From Herbaspirillum sp. SJZ107 (GTDB lineage Bacteria > Pseudomonadota > Gammaproteobacteria > Burkholderiales > Burkholderiaceae_D), in contig NZ_VFNH01000001.1 of NCBI RefSeq assembly GCF_006715485.1, forward strand, positions 806,001 through 870,000: DNA of 64,000 bases, given 5' to 3'. The translations under genes and the position numbers were made by a program. Below the pieces are notes generated by a model. That model worked only from the letters and a program-made list of their open reading frames with translations, searched no databases and had not been told where the DNA came from. Positions 20,744-31,317 of the stretch are shown here, in pieces. How positions within the stretch are numbered: the stretch's first letter is position 1; the number at the start of each line of letters is the position of its first letter.

Positions 20744-21535
20744 GTGGATCTCAAGCTCACCAACAAACTCGCACTGGTCACCGGCAGTACCGCCGGCATC
20801 GGCCGTGCCATCGTCGAAGCGCTGGCACGCGAAGGCGCCCGCGTGATCGTGAACGGGCGTACGCGGGCCGCGGTCGATACGGCGATCGCGGACATCAAAG
20901 CCGCCACCGGCGCGGATGTCCTAGGCTTCGCCGGCGATCTCGGCAGCGCCGCTGCCGCCGAGGAACTCGGGCACCAGTATCCGGATGTCGAAATCCTGGT
21001 CAACAACCTCGGCATTTTCGAAGCCAAGCCATTCGAGGAGATCCCTGACGAAGACTGGATGCGCTTTTTCGAAGTGAACGTGCTGGGCGGCGTGCGCCTG
21101 GCGCGCCTGTACCTGCCATCGATGCGGCAGCGGAACTGGGGCCGCATCATTTTCATTTCGAGCGAAAGCGCGATCCAGATCCCGACCGAGATGATCCACT
21201 ACGGCACCACCAAGACCGCCCAGCTCGCGGTGGCGCGCGGCCTGGCCGAAGCGGTGGCGGGTACCGGCATCACGGTCAACAGCATCCTGCCAGGGCCCAC
21301 CAAGTCGCGCGGCGTCAGGGACCTGGTCGAATCGATGGGCAAGGCGCAAGGCTTGTCGTTCGAGCAGACCGAAAAGGAATTCTTCGAGAAGGCACGTCCG
21401 ACCTCGCTCATCAAGCGCTTTGCCGCGCCGGAGGAAGTCGCTTCGCTGGTGGCCTATGTCGCCAGCCCGCTCGCATCCGCCACCACGGGCGCAGCCCTGC
21501 GTGCGGACGGGGGCGTGGTCAAGAGCGTGGTTTGA
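20744..21535 (+). CDS. short-chain dehydrogenase/reductase (SDR family)
   Basis: The 263-residue classical SDR has the Rossmann motif TGSTAGIG at about residues 14-21, NNLG in place of the usual NNAG, the catalytic serine in ISSES, and the YxxxK pair in YGTTK. A C-terminal DGGVVKS is typical of members with NAD(P)H-dependent oxidoreductase activity. The start is GTG at 20744, supported by GGAAAGGAAC upstream. The substrate cannot be read from the sequence. It stands alone, converging with a GNAT gene. Confidence 0.9.
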   Translation: MDLKLTNKLALVTGSTAGIGRAIVEALAREGARVIVNGRTRAAVDTAIADIKAATGADVLGFAGDLGSAAAAEELGHQYPDVEILVNNLGIFEAKPFEEIPDEDWMRFFEVNVLGGVRLARLYLPSMRQRNWGRIIFISSESAIQIPTEMIHYGTTKTAQLAVARGLAEAVAGTGITVNSILPGPTKSRGVRDLVESMGKAQGLSFEQTEKEFFEKARPTSLIKRFAAPEEVASLVAYVASPLASATTGAALRADGGVVKSVV

Positions 21536-21554
21536 CGATCCATCGATTTGGCAA

Positions 21555-22094
21555 TCACGGTGTTTCGGTTCGGGGTTGATGATCAGGCCGCTTGCGTTCG
21601 TATTTGTTGACGTCATGCTGCCTGTAACAACCCTGGCCGTAACAAGTAAACCCGAGTTTCTCCGCGAGTCTGACCGAGGCCGTATTACGCGGTTCGATCA
21701 TGCACACGCTGCGTGATGACACGGCTTGCCGATCGAACCAGTCCAGCGCTGCCGTCATGGCTTCCAGCGCAAAACCTTTGCCATGTGAACGCCCGGTGAA
21801 TACCCACGCGGCTTCAGGTTCGCCATCGAAGTCGGTGCCCAGGCCGCGCTGGAAATCTGCCAGGCCCACTTCGCCGATAAATTGATTGGTGGCCCGCTCG
21901 ACTACCGCGAACATGCCAAAGCCCAGCAAGCTCCAATGACCCGCATAGCGAAGCAGTCGATGCCAGGCGTCTTCGCGCGAGGGAGGAAGGCCACCAATGG
22001 ACTGAAGCACGGCTGGATCGCTGGCAAGCTGGAAAACCAGGTCGGTATCTGCCACCGTGTGTTTGCGTAAAATTAAGCGTTCAGTGTCGATCAT
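21555..22094 (-). CDS. GNAT family N-acetyltransferase (RimJ/RimL-like)
   Basis: The 179-residue acetyltransferase begins IDTERLILRKHTVADTD, the usual opening of RimJ/RimL-type GNAT proteins. It has the acetyl-CoA region AWVFTGRSHGKGFALEAM and closes with IEPRNTASVRLAEKLGF, which is characteristic of the family. The ATG at 22094 is chosen because homology starts there; the open frame extends 91 codons upstream without resemblance to anything. The gene is divergent from the GGDEF gene. The substrate may be a protein N-terminus or a small amine. Confidence 0.88.
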   Translation of the reverse strand: MIDTERLILRKHTVADTDLVFQLASDPAVLQSIGGLPPSREDAWHRLLRYAGHWSLLGFGMFAVVERATNQFIGEVGLADFQRGLGTDFDGEPEAAWVFTGRSHGKGFALEAMTAALDWFDRQAVSSRSVCMIEPRNTASVRLAEKLGFTCYGQGCYRQHDVNKYERKRPDHQPRTETP

Positions 22095-22259
22095 TCCAGA
22101 TGTCTTATTAAATAAAGCGTTCCGATGCTTTTGTAATCCTGGCCGTCCAATGGGCTGACGCAGCATCGACGCAACCATTGTGTGAATTTCCGTATAAATT
22201 TCTTTACAGAAATGCAGCATGTCGCTACAGTCGGCACGTCCAAGTCCATTCGTCCTTCC

Positions 22260-23489
22260 ATGTCTACGCAGCAGTCTCCCGGCGCCATTGTGCGCTGGCG
22301 CGGTGAATTCGCATCCGCCGGCATCGAAGCCGCGTTCCTGCGCGCCCACGGCGGCGTCATCCGGCATGAATTGACGCGTTCGCTCTCATTTTGCAGCGTC
22401 TTTTACCTGGCCTTCGCGCTTGCCGACGTGGCTCACCTTGGCCTGAACCGCCAGACACTGCTCCTGTTCGTGGTGCGCCTGGTGACCGCCTCAGTGGCCG
22501 TGACGAGTATCGTGCTGACCCGCCGCAGCGACAATCCCGGGCAAACCGCCTATCGCTCGGCCACCGTATTCAGCAGCCTGGCGATGCTCACGTTCTTGCT
22601 GGTCACGTATTCGCGTGGCGAACTGCTGCTTCATGGCATGTCGATGGCGATCATGCTGATCATCGTCTACCTGTTCATTCCAAACCGCCTGGTCAACGCC
22701 TACATCGTGGCGCTGGGCGCGAGCGCCGGCTTCCTGGCCCTGGTGTATGCCATGGGTACGGTCAACCCGCGCCAGCTGGGGACCATGGCGATGCTGCTGC
22801 TGCTGGCGAACCTGTTCGGCGCCGCTGCCGCGCGCCGCGACGCCCATGCGTCGCGCCGCCAATACTGGACCGAGCAAACGCTGATCGCCCAGTCGATACG
22901 CGATCCGCTCACCGGTGCCTTCAACCGGCGTCACCTCAACGACGGCCTGCTCGAACGCGAAATCGAGCGCGCCCGTCGCCAGCATGCCGCGCTGACCATC
23001 GTCGTGTGCGACTTGGACAATTTCAAGACCATCAACGATACCTACGGCCACCAGGCCGGGGACACGCTCCTGCAGGATTTCGCACGCTTGTTGCTGTCGA
23101 TGGTCCGCGACGACAGGGATACGGTCGTGCGTTACGGCGGCGAAGAATTCCTCCTGATCCTGCCCGACACCAGCCTGGACGAGGGCCTGGCCCTTGCCGA
23201 GCGCATGCGCGCACGTCTTGCCGAAACAAGCCGTCCCCATGCCGATGTCCGGATCCATGCGACGGCCAGCTTCGGCGTGGTGAGCGCGCGCCTGTCCTCT
23301 TGCCTGCCGGGCATGGCCAGCCAGGCCCTGATCGCGCGCGCGGACGAATTGATGTACTTCGCCAAACGCAGTGGCCGCAACCGGGTCCATGGCGCTCAGT
23401 GGGAAGGCGCCGATGGCGTCCCGGCCGAGACCGGGCAAGATCCGTGCGCCAGTGCTGCGCCGCCTGTCCCGGATGCGTGCGCAGCTTGA
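22260..23489 (+). CDS. membrane GGDEF diguanylate cyclase
   Basis: The 409-residue inner-membrane protein has about six hydrophobic segments (residues 45-205), then a GGDEF domain beginning DPLTGAFNRRHLNDG with active-site motif GGEEF. It is expected to make cyclic di-GMP. The canonical RxxD inhibitory site is not present at the expected distance; the residues there are DDRD. Start is uncertain: ATG 22260 is used, with in-frame ATGs at 22182 and 22212, and a TATAAA at 22193-22198 hints that transcription begins after 22200. Its Ala/Pro-rich tail of about 30 residues is unconserved. Confidence 0.87.
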   Translation: MSTQQSPGAIVRWRGEFASAGIEAAFLRAHGGVIRHELTRSLSFCSVFYLAFALADVAHLGLNRQTLLLFVVRLVTASVAVTSIVLTRRSDNPGQTAYRSATVFSSLAMLTFLLVTYSRGELLLHGMSMAIMLIIVYLFIPNRLVNAYIVALGASAGFLALVYAMGTVNPRQLGTMAMLLLLANLFGAAAARRDAHASRRQYWTEQTLIAQSIRDPLTGAFNRRHLNDGLLEREIERARRQHAALTIVVCDLDNFKTINDTYGHQAGDTLLQDFARLLLSMVRDDRDTVVRYGGEEFLLILPDTSLDEGLALAERMRARLAETSRPHADVRIHATASFGVVSARLSSCLPGMASQALIARADELMYFAKRSGRNRVHGAQWEGADGVPAETGQDPCASAAPPVPDACAA

Positions 23490-23508
23490 CCGCGCCATGA
23501 CCGCCCGC

Positions 23509-23538
23509 AAACCAGCGGCAGCGGGCACGCTGCGGTTT
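23509..23538. terminator. bulged hairpin between two converging genes
   Basis: AAACC and GCAGCG (5' arm, with AGCG bulged out) pair with CGCTGC-GGTTT around a GGCA loop. It overlaps the stop codon of the methyltransferase gene on the minus strand and follows the GGDEF stop by 20 bases. A bidirectional terminator is possible, but there is no long T-run. Confidence 0.35.
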
Positions 23539-24346
23539 ATGGCTTCACGAACTTGAGCGTCATGCGGTCGCTCTCGCCGATCGCCTGGTATTTCTCGCGG
23601 TCCTGGTCGCGGTTGGCCAGGGTCGGGGGCAGAGCCCATACGCCCCCCTTGTGGTCGGCCTTGTCCTTCGGATTGGCATTGATGTCGGATTTCGCCGTTA
23701 GCTTGAAGCCGGCGCTTTCCGCCATCCTGATCACATAGGATTCGTGCACGTACCCGCTCGAGGTCTTGGGATCCTGCGGCATGGCTTCCGGCAGGCGGTG
23801 TTCTTCGATGCCGAGCACGCCGCCCGGCTTCAGGCTGGTGTAGGCCGCCTTGAACACGCCCTTGAGCTCGTCGTCGCCGCCGGCGTCGATCCAGTTGTGC
23901 AGGTTGCGGAAGGTGAGCACCATGTCGACGCTGCCGGGGGCGGCGAAGTTGTAGGTCGACGGCGGCGCGAACACGCCCTGCACGACCTTGCCGAAGACCG
24001 CCGGATTGGCGTCCAGTTTCTGCTTGAAGGCCACGGTGCCACGCTTGGCCGGATCGAAGGCTGGGCCTGCGGCGATCAGCTTGCCGTTGTCGCGCAGGTA
24101 GGGCGCCAGGATCTCGGTGTACCAGCCGCCACCGGGCGACAGCTCCACCACGGTCATGTTCGGCTTGATGCCGAAGAAGGCCAGGGTGTCATACGGATGG
24201 CGCCAGTTGTCGCGCGCCGCGTTGGCGCTGCTGCGGTGGCTGCCCGCGATCGCCGCGCGCAACTGGGCATCGTCGGCCTTGTCGGCGGCCTGCGCCAGGC
24301 CGGCCACGCCGCCCGCCAGCAGGGCGGCCAGGATGAATCGTTTCAT
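23537..24346 (-). CDS. exported SAM-dependent methyltransferase-like protein
   Basis: The 269-residue protein has a signal peptide (MKRFILAALLAGGVAGLAQA) and a methyltransferase-type Rossmann fold (MTVVELSPGGGWYTEILAPYL, where VELSPGGG is the SAM loop; VDMVLTFRNLHNW; LKPGGVLGIEEHR). Family members of this kind are annotated as class I methyltransferases, but their periplasmic location makes SAM supply puzzling, so the catalytic role is uncertain. GGAG precedes the ATG at 24346. It is a single gene. Confidence 0.8.
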   Translation of the reverse strand: MKRFILAALLAGGVAGLAQAADKADDAQLRAAIAGSHRSSANAARDNWRHPYDTLAFFGIKPNMTVVELSPGGGWYTEILAPYLRDNGKLIAAGPAFDPAKRGTVAFKQKLDANPAVFGKVVQGVFAPPSTYNFAAPGSVDMVLTFRNLHNWIDAGGDDELKGVFKAAYTSLKPGGVLGIEEHRLPEAMPQDPKTSSGYVHESYVIRMAESAGFKLTAKSDINANPKDKADHKGGVWALPPTLANRDQDREKYQAIGESDRMTLKFVKP

Positions 24347-24462
24347 TATGTCTTCTCCAGGGTCGGTGGTAGCGGCCTCATGCCGTACCGCCCGGCAATC
24401 ATCGGGCAGCGTCCGGCTTGTCGTCAAGTCAATATGCGGGCGGTGCAAATGACCGGCCCGGG

Positions 24463-25614
24463 TCAGGCCTGGCCCCGGAACGGATTCCGGTCGTTCAGCT
24501 CATCGATGTAATCGTCGATCCCGCCCGCCTCCTGTTCGAGGAAGCGCTCGATCGCATCGGCAAAGGCCGGATGCTTGAGCCAGTGGGCCGACCAGGTCCG
24601 TGTCGGCAGGAAGCCGCGCGCCATCTTGTGCTCGCCCTGGGCGCCGCCCTCGAACACCCCGATGCCCTGCTCGATGCAGAATTCCAGCGGCTGGTAGTAC
24701 GCCGTCTCGAAATGCAGGCAGGGCACGTGTTCGAGCGCGCCCCAGTAGCGGCCATACAGGGTGGTCTCGTCGTGCACCACCAGCGATGCAGCGATCGGCG
24801 TCCCCTCGCGCTCGGCAATCACCAGCAGCAGATTCTGCGGCATCTCGCGTCCGATGCGCCGGAAGAAGTCGAGGTTCAGGTAAGGCTTCGAGTAATGCTC
24901 GGCATAGGTATGCCGGTAGCAGCGCGTGAAGAAGCGCCAGTCTTCGTCGGTGGCGTCGACGCCGCGCACCCGGCGCAAGGTCACGCCGGCTTCCCTGACC
25001 TTGCGCCGCTCGGCGCGGATGTTCTTGCGTTTTTTTTGCTCCAGCGTCGCCAGGAAGGCATCGAAGTCCGCATAGCCCTGGTTCACCCAGTGGAACTGCA
25101 CCCCGCTGCGCAGCAGGAAGCCGGCTTCGCCCAGCTGGCGCGCATGTTCCTCGGGCGGAAACAGGATGTGGGTCGACGAGACCTCGGTCGACTGCTGCAC
25201 GTGGCGCAGCACCTCGATCAGGGCGGCGCGGGCGGTGTCGTCGCGCGCCAGCAGGCGCGGGCCGGTCACCGGCGTGAACGGGATCGCCGACAGCAGTTTC
25301 GGGTAGTACTCGAGGCCATTGCGCCCGTAGGCGTCGGCCCAGGCCCAGTCGAACACGTATTCGCCGTAGGAGTGGTATTTGACGTACAGGGGCAGGGCGG
25401 CGGCCAGGTCTTCGCCGTCGTACAGCGTGAGAAATTGCGGCTGCCACCCGGCATCCGGCGCGGCGCTGCCGGACTCGTGCAGGGCATGCAGGAAGGCATA
25501 CGAGAGGAAGGGATTCGGTTTGTCCTGGCTGGATGCCAGCGCGTCCCACGCGGGCTGGCCGATCTCGGACAGAGAAGAAACGATATGCGTGCGATAATTC
25601 AAGATGACTTCCAT
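24463..25614 (-). CDS. FemAB/GNAT-like protein of the DUF482 type
   Basis: The 383-residue cytoplasmic protein resembles the DUF482 / FemAB_like group. Motifs include NPFLSYAFLHALHESGSA, KKRKNIRAERRKV, a GNAT-like core IAASLVVHDETTLYGRYWG, and LHFETAYYQPLEFCIEQG with EGGAQGEHKMARGFLP. Members are predicted acyl or aminoacyl transferases; the substrate is unknown. The ATG at 25614 is chosen by homology, without a good ribosome-binding site, and the frame is open to 25719. A run of eight A on the coding strand (25030-25037) falls inside the KKRK segment. It is divergent from nadE. Confidence 0.82.
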   Translation of the reverse strand: MEVILNYRTHIVSSLSEIGQPAWDALASSQDKPNPFLSYAFLHALHESGSAAPDAGWQPQFLTLYDGEDLAAALPLYVKYHSYGEYVFDWAWADAYGRNGLEYYPKLLSAIPFTPVTGPRLLARDDTARAALIEVLRHVQQSTEVSSTHILFPPEEHARQLGEAGFLLRSGVQFHWVNQGYADFDAFLATLEQKKRKNIRAERRKVREAGVTLRRVRGVDATDEDWRFFTRCYRHTYAEHYSKPYLNLDFFRRIGREMPQNLLLVIAEREGTPIAASLVVHDETTLYGRYWGALEHVPCLHFETAYYQPLEFCIEQGIGVFEGGAQGEHKMARGFLPTRTWSAHWLKHPAFADAIERFLEQEAGGIDDYIDELNDRNPFRGQA

Positions 25615-25696
25615 ATCAAAGGAGTAACGGGTACTGCGCGGGCGCCGCGCTTCCCGGCAAACAAATGGTGGTCGAAGCTCACCCAAGGAAAGATGC

Positions 25697-27778
<2,082 letters not shown>

Positions 27779-27839
27779 GCCGGACCGAGACCAAAGGCGC
27801 CGCCGTGCGCCGCCCAAGAAAACCTGAAAGGAGCTTTAA

Positions 27840-28178
<339 letters not shown>

Positions 28179-28190
28179 GTCTCCCGACGC

Positions 28191-28222
28191 CGTCGTTCCC
28201 GCCCCCGCGGGAACGACGTTCT
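28191..28222. terminator. terminator after glnB
   Basis: A perfect 12-bp stem, CGTCGTTCCCGC (28191-28202) with GCGGGAACGACG (28207-28218), closes a CCCC loop, 12 bases after the glnB stop. TTCTT follows. It lies between two converging genes and may serve both. Confidence 0.75.
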
Positions 28223-28232
28223 TGGGGGCTGA

Positions 28233-28838
28233 TCACCGCCCCAGCGTCAAATCGAATTTCCACGCCAGCAGCCGCGACAACACGATGAACAGCGCGCTCG
28301 ACCACAGCGCGATGTCCTTGTCCACGCCATAGATGCCCATGACCAGGAAGATCCAGTTGCCGAGAAAGGCGCACAGCGCATAGGGTTTGCCGTCGCGGAA
28401 GACCATCGGCACTTCGTTGCAGACGATGTCGCGCAGGACGCCGCCGAAGATGCCGGTGATGACGCCCATCATCGATGCGATGAACAGCGGCATGCCGGCA
28501 TCCAGCGCCGACGACACGCCGGCCACCGAAAACAGGCCCAGGCCGAAGGCGTCGGCGATCACGATCAGGCGTTCCGTCACCATGTGGCGCATGGTGCGGA
28601 TCAGCGGCGAGGCCACCAGCGCCAGCACGAAGATCAGGATCGCGTATTCCTGGTGGATCACCCAGAACAGGGGCCGCTTGTCGAGCAGGATGTCGCGCAG
28701 GGTGCCGCCCCCGAAAGCGGCGATGAAGGCGACCGTGAATACCCCGACCAGGTCCATTCTCTTGCGGCGCGCTTCGATGAAGCCGGAAAAGGCGCCCACC
28801 AGGATCGCCATGATTTCAATGAATTTGAGTAGATGCAT
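28233..28838 (-). CDS. TRIC-type cation channel family protein (YicG/YadS-like)
   Basis: The 201-residue inner-membrane protein has about seven transmembrane segments and two copies of the family motif (GVFTVAFIAAFGGGTLRDIL near residues 32-51 and GVITGIFGGVLRDIVCNEVP in the second half). This internal duplication marks the UPF0126 / trimeric intracellular cation channel family, thought to pass potassium. The ATG at 28838 has no ribosome-binding site; the bases before it form the 3' arm of a large hairpin (28843-28903), which may control translation. It is the second minus-strand gene after the phytochrome. Confidence 0.9.
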   Translation of the reverse strand: MHLLKFIEIMAILVGAFSGFIEARRKRMDLVGVFTVAFIAAFGGGTLRDILLDKRPLFWVIHQEYAILIFVLALVASPLIRTMRHMVTERLIVIADAFGLGLFSVAGVSSALDAGMPLFIASMMGVITGIFGGVLRDIVCNEVPMVFRDGKPYALCAFLGNWIFLVMGIYGVDKDIALWSSALFIVLSRLLAWKFDLTLGR

Positions 28839-28842
28839 GCGG

Positions 28843-28903
28843 CAGCCGGGCTTGTGGCGCTGTTGCTAGACTAGTTGCTAGACTAACATGCCAAGCCCGG
28901 CTG
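28843..28903 (-). promoter_or_regulatory. leader hairpin with tandem repeat in its loop, just before the TRIC gene
   Basis: On the transcribed minus strand, CAGCCGGGCTTG (28903-28892) pairs perfectly with CAAGCCCGGCTG (28854-28843). The 37-base loop contains TAGTCTAGCAAC twice in tandem (28885-28862). The right arm ends four bases before the start codon, so folding would hide the ribosome-loading region. It may be a translational switch, a transcript-processing site, or a terminator for the phytochrome gene; there is no T-run. Confidence 0.6.
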
Positions 28904-28933
28904 TGTAAGTATGCCTGATGCGTAACGATCGAA

Positions 28934-31144
28934 TCAGGGCTGCGCAGCCTGGCGCGGCGCCAGCGGCAGCTTCACCGTGAAGATCACACGGCCGTTCTCG
29001 TGGTGGTAGACGATCTCGCCCTGGTGCTCGCGCACGATCTGCTGGGCGATGTACAGGCCCAGGCCCATGCCGGTGCGGTTGCGCGGGTTGTTCAGCGAAC
29101 TGCGCTTGTACGGATTGAACAGCGTCGCCTCGGCCTCCGGCGGGATCGGGGCGCCGGCATTCGACACGCACACTTCCGCCATGCCGTCATTCACCGTCAG
29201 GCGGATCTTGATCGGCTGGTTCGGTTCGCCGTGGTGGCGCGCATTGCTGAGCAGGTTGGACAACACCTGGCCCAGGCGCGCATCGTCAGCCTGCACGAAG
29301 GCCGGGCCGATCGTGTGCAGATCGTAGACGATGGTCGGGTAGGCCAGGCGCGCCTCCTCGACCATGTCCTCGACCAGCGGCGCCAGGTCGACCGCATCGA
29401 GCGCCACGCCCAGGTTCAGGCCGCGGTCGATGCGGCTCATGTCCAGCACTTGGCCGATCATGCGCTGCATGCGGTTGCTGGACGACTGGATGCGCCGTCC
29501 GAGCGTGCCCTTGTTGTTGGTGCCGTCGGTCTTTTCCAGCACCATGCCGGCCATGTTGATCGAGTGCAGCGGGTCGCGCAGGTCGTGGCCCAGCATCGCC
29601 AGCAACTGGGCGCGCGTGGTTTCGGTCTGGGCGCGGCGCGCGTTCGACACCCGCATCAGTTCGCCCAGCGTCAGGCGCGCATGGGTCAGGATGCCGTCTT
29701 CCCACGGATGGGCGCAGCCGCGCACCGTCTCGTGCCAGGCGTCGAAAGAGCCGCGCGGGGTCAGGCGCGCGCCCATCGGGCCGACCTGTTCGCTCTTTTC
29801 GGGCTTGCCGCCCCAGGCGACATGTTCCACCTGTTCGGTGCGCAGCAGCAGGCACCAGCCGCCGCTGGGCGGATCGAAGGGCAGGCCGAGCACGCCGACC
29901 CACTTGCCGAGCGTATCCCGGTCCTGTTCGGGCCAGTCGTGCACGCCATGGCGCAGCAGCAGGTCGTTGGCTTCGCCCGGCAGCGAGGCGACGATGCGTT
30001 CGCCGGCGTCCTGGTCGATGCCGAGGCAGACCACACGTCCGAACTGGCACACCACCATGGCCTGCGACTGGCTAGAGGCCATCAGTTCCTCGCCGTGCTT
30101 GACCAGCGCTTCGAGCGGGTCTTCCTCGAGCAGCAGCGATTCGACCAGGCTGGTACGCACCTTGGCATTGCGCTCGGCCAGGGCGGCCTGGTCGTTCGAT
30201 TCGATGCTCTGCACGGTCGAGCCGATCACTTGCGCCAGCACGTCGGCCGCCATGCGGATCGAGTAGGGCACGCGCTTCGGGCTCATGTGGTGGCAGGCGA
30301 TCAGGCCCCACAGGCGGCCGTTGATCACGATCGAGACACTCATCGAGGCCGCCACGCCCATGTTCTGCAGGTATTCGACGTGGATCGGCGACACGCTGCG
30401 CAGCACGCTGAAGCTCATGTCGAGCGCCGGCGCGCCGGGTGCGCCCAGCAGGGGCACGGCGTCGTAGGTCATGTCGGCGATCATGCGCAGGGTGTTCAGC
30501 ACGTACAGGCGGCGCGCCTGCTGCGGGATGTCGCCGGCCGGGTAGCGCTGGCCAACGTAGGGCACCAGTTCGTCGCCGCGGGCTTCGGCCACCACGTCGC
30601 CGCTGTCGTCGCTGCGGAAACGGTAAGCCATCACGCGGTCGAAGCCGGTGAATTCGCGCACCTGGCGCACGGCGGTGCGCAGCAGGCCGTCGATGCTCTT
30701 CTGGCGGCGCAGGCGCTCGATCGAGCTGTGGGCCTTGATCGCGAACAGCGCCACCGCGTCGGTGGATTCCTCGCGCGCCTCGAACTCGACGATCACCCGG
30801 CCCTTGTGCGCATGCACCACGCAATCGTATTCGGACGCGCCGATCACGACCGCGGCAACCAGCGGCGCGGCGCCGCCGTCGTGCATGGTGTCGAAAGTCT
30901 CGTGGACCAGTTCGGCCACCGACGCCGGCAAGCCGAGCTGCTCGTAGTTGCGGCCGAGTGCCAGCGCCAGGTCCAGGCGCGTGTCCGCGTTCGCGCTCCA
31001 GCCTTCGACGGCGCCGTCGCTGTCGAGGAAGAACAGGGCACCGTGGGGCTGGATCGATCCGGGCAGGTGGATGGGTTCGTCCGCGCAATTGAGCAGGTCG
31101 ACACGCTGCGGAATCGCCATCGGTTCAGGCGTACTGGACATCAC
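28934..31144 (-). CDS. bacteriophytochrome histidine kinase
   Basis: The 736-residue red/far-red light sensor kinase has an N-terminal PAS-like domain with the biliverdin-attachment candidate Cys20 (LLNCADEPIHLPGSIQPHG), then GAF (with the PAGDIPQQAR chromophore-contact motif) and PHY domains. A HisKA-type dimerisation domain has the phosphoacceptor His520 in LGHDLRDPLHS, followed by an ATPase domain with NLLSNARHH and GMGLGLYIAQQI. No heme oxygenase or response regulator gene is beside it. An alternative start lies one codon in (31141). Two minus-strand genes, smr and trxB, precede it, but a 173-base gap with a promoter candidate suggests independent transcription. Confidence 0.95.
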   Translation of the reverse strand: MMSSTPEPMAIPQRVDLLNCADEPIHLPGSIQPHGALFFLDSDGAVEGWSANADTRLDLALALGRNYEQLGLPASVAELVHETFDTMHDGGAAPLVAAVVIGASEYDCVVHAHKGRVIVEFEAREESTDAVALFAIKAHSSIERLRRQKSIDGLLRTAVRQVREFTGFDRVMAYRFRSDDSGDVVAEARGDELVPYVGQRYPAGDIPQQARRLYVLNTLRMIADMTYDAVPLLGAPGAPALDMSFSVLRSVSPIHVEYLQNMGVAASMSVSIVINGRLWGLIACHHMSPKRVPYSIRMAADVLAQVIGSTVQSIESNDQAALAERNAKVRTSLVESLLLEEDPLEALVKHGEELMASSQSQAMVVCQFGRVVCLGIDQDAGERIVASLPGEANDLLLRHGVHDWPEQDRDTLGKWVGVLGLPFDPPSGGWCLLLRTEQVEHVAWGGKPEKSEQVGPMGARLTPRGSFDAWHETVRGCAHPWEDGILTHARLTLGELMRVSNARRAQTETTRAQLLAMLGHDLRDPLHSINMAGMVLEKTDGTNNKGTLGRRIQSSSNRMQRMIGQVLDMSRIDRGLNLGVALDAVDLAPLVEDMVEEARLAYPTIVYDLHTIGPAFVQADDARLGQVLSNLLSNARHHGEPNQPIKIRLTVNDGMAEVCVSNAGAPIPPEAEATLFNPYKRSSLNNPRNRTGMGLGLYIAQQIVREHQGEIVYHHENGRVIFTVKLPLAPRQAAQP

Positions 31145-31221
31145 TCTCGACTCATTCCTTTACAGGTTGGCCAACTCGGGTTTTCTGGGAGAGCATCTTA
31201 CAAGGTTTCATGCTCAATTTG

Positions 31222-31249
31222 CGCATATTTTGACACAAGGAAATGTCAA
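31222..31249 (-). promoter_or_regulatory. candidate phytochrome promoter with an inverted repeat
   Basis: On the minus strand TTGACA (31249-31244) is a perfect -35 box, with a weak -10, TATGCG (31227-31222), 16 bases away. The same TTGACA forms an inverted repeat with TGTCAA (31235-31230) across eight bases, placing a possible regulator site over the spacer. It stands about 80 bases before the phytochrome start. Confidence 0.4.
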
Positions 31250-31317
31250 TGTAGATTGTGGCGAATCCGTATTGAGCGGACTCAAAAACGAAGTCTGCAC
31301 ATAGGCAGTGGCAGGGT

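Noticed and set aside
22178..22198. TTGTGT ... TATAAA as the GGDEF gene promoter
   Set aside because: The spacing of nine bases is too short for a sigma-70 promoter; only the -10 may be real.
28862..28885. Two tandem copies of a 12-mer as a possible CRISPR or satellite array
   Set aside because: Only two direct copies without spacers; it is treated as part of the leader hairpin.
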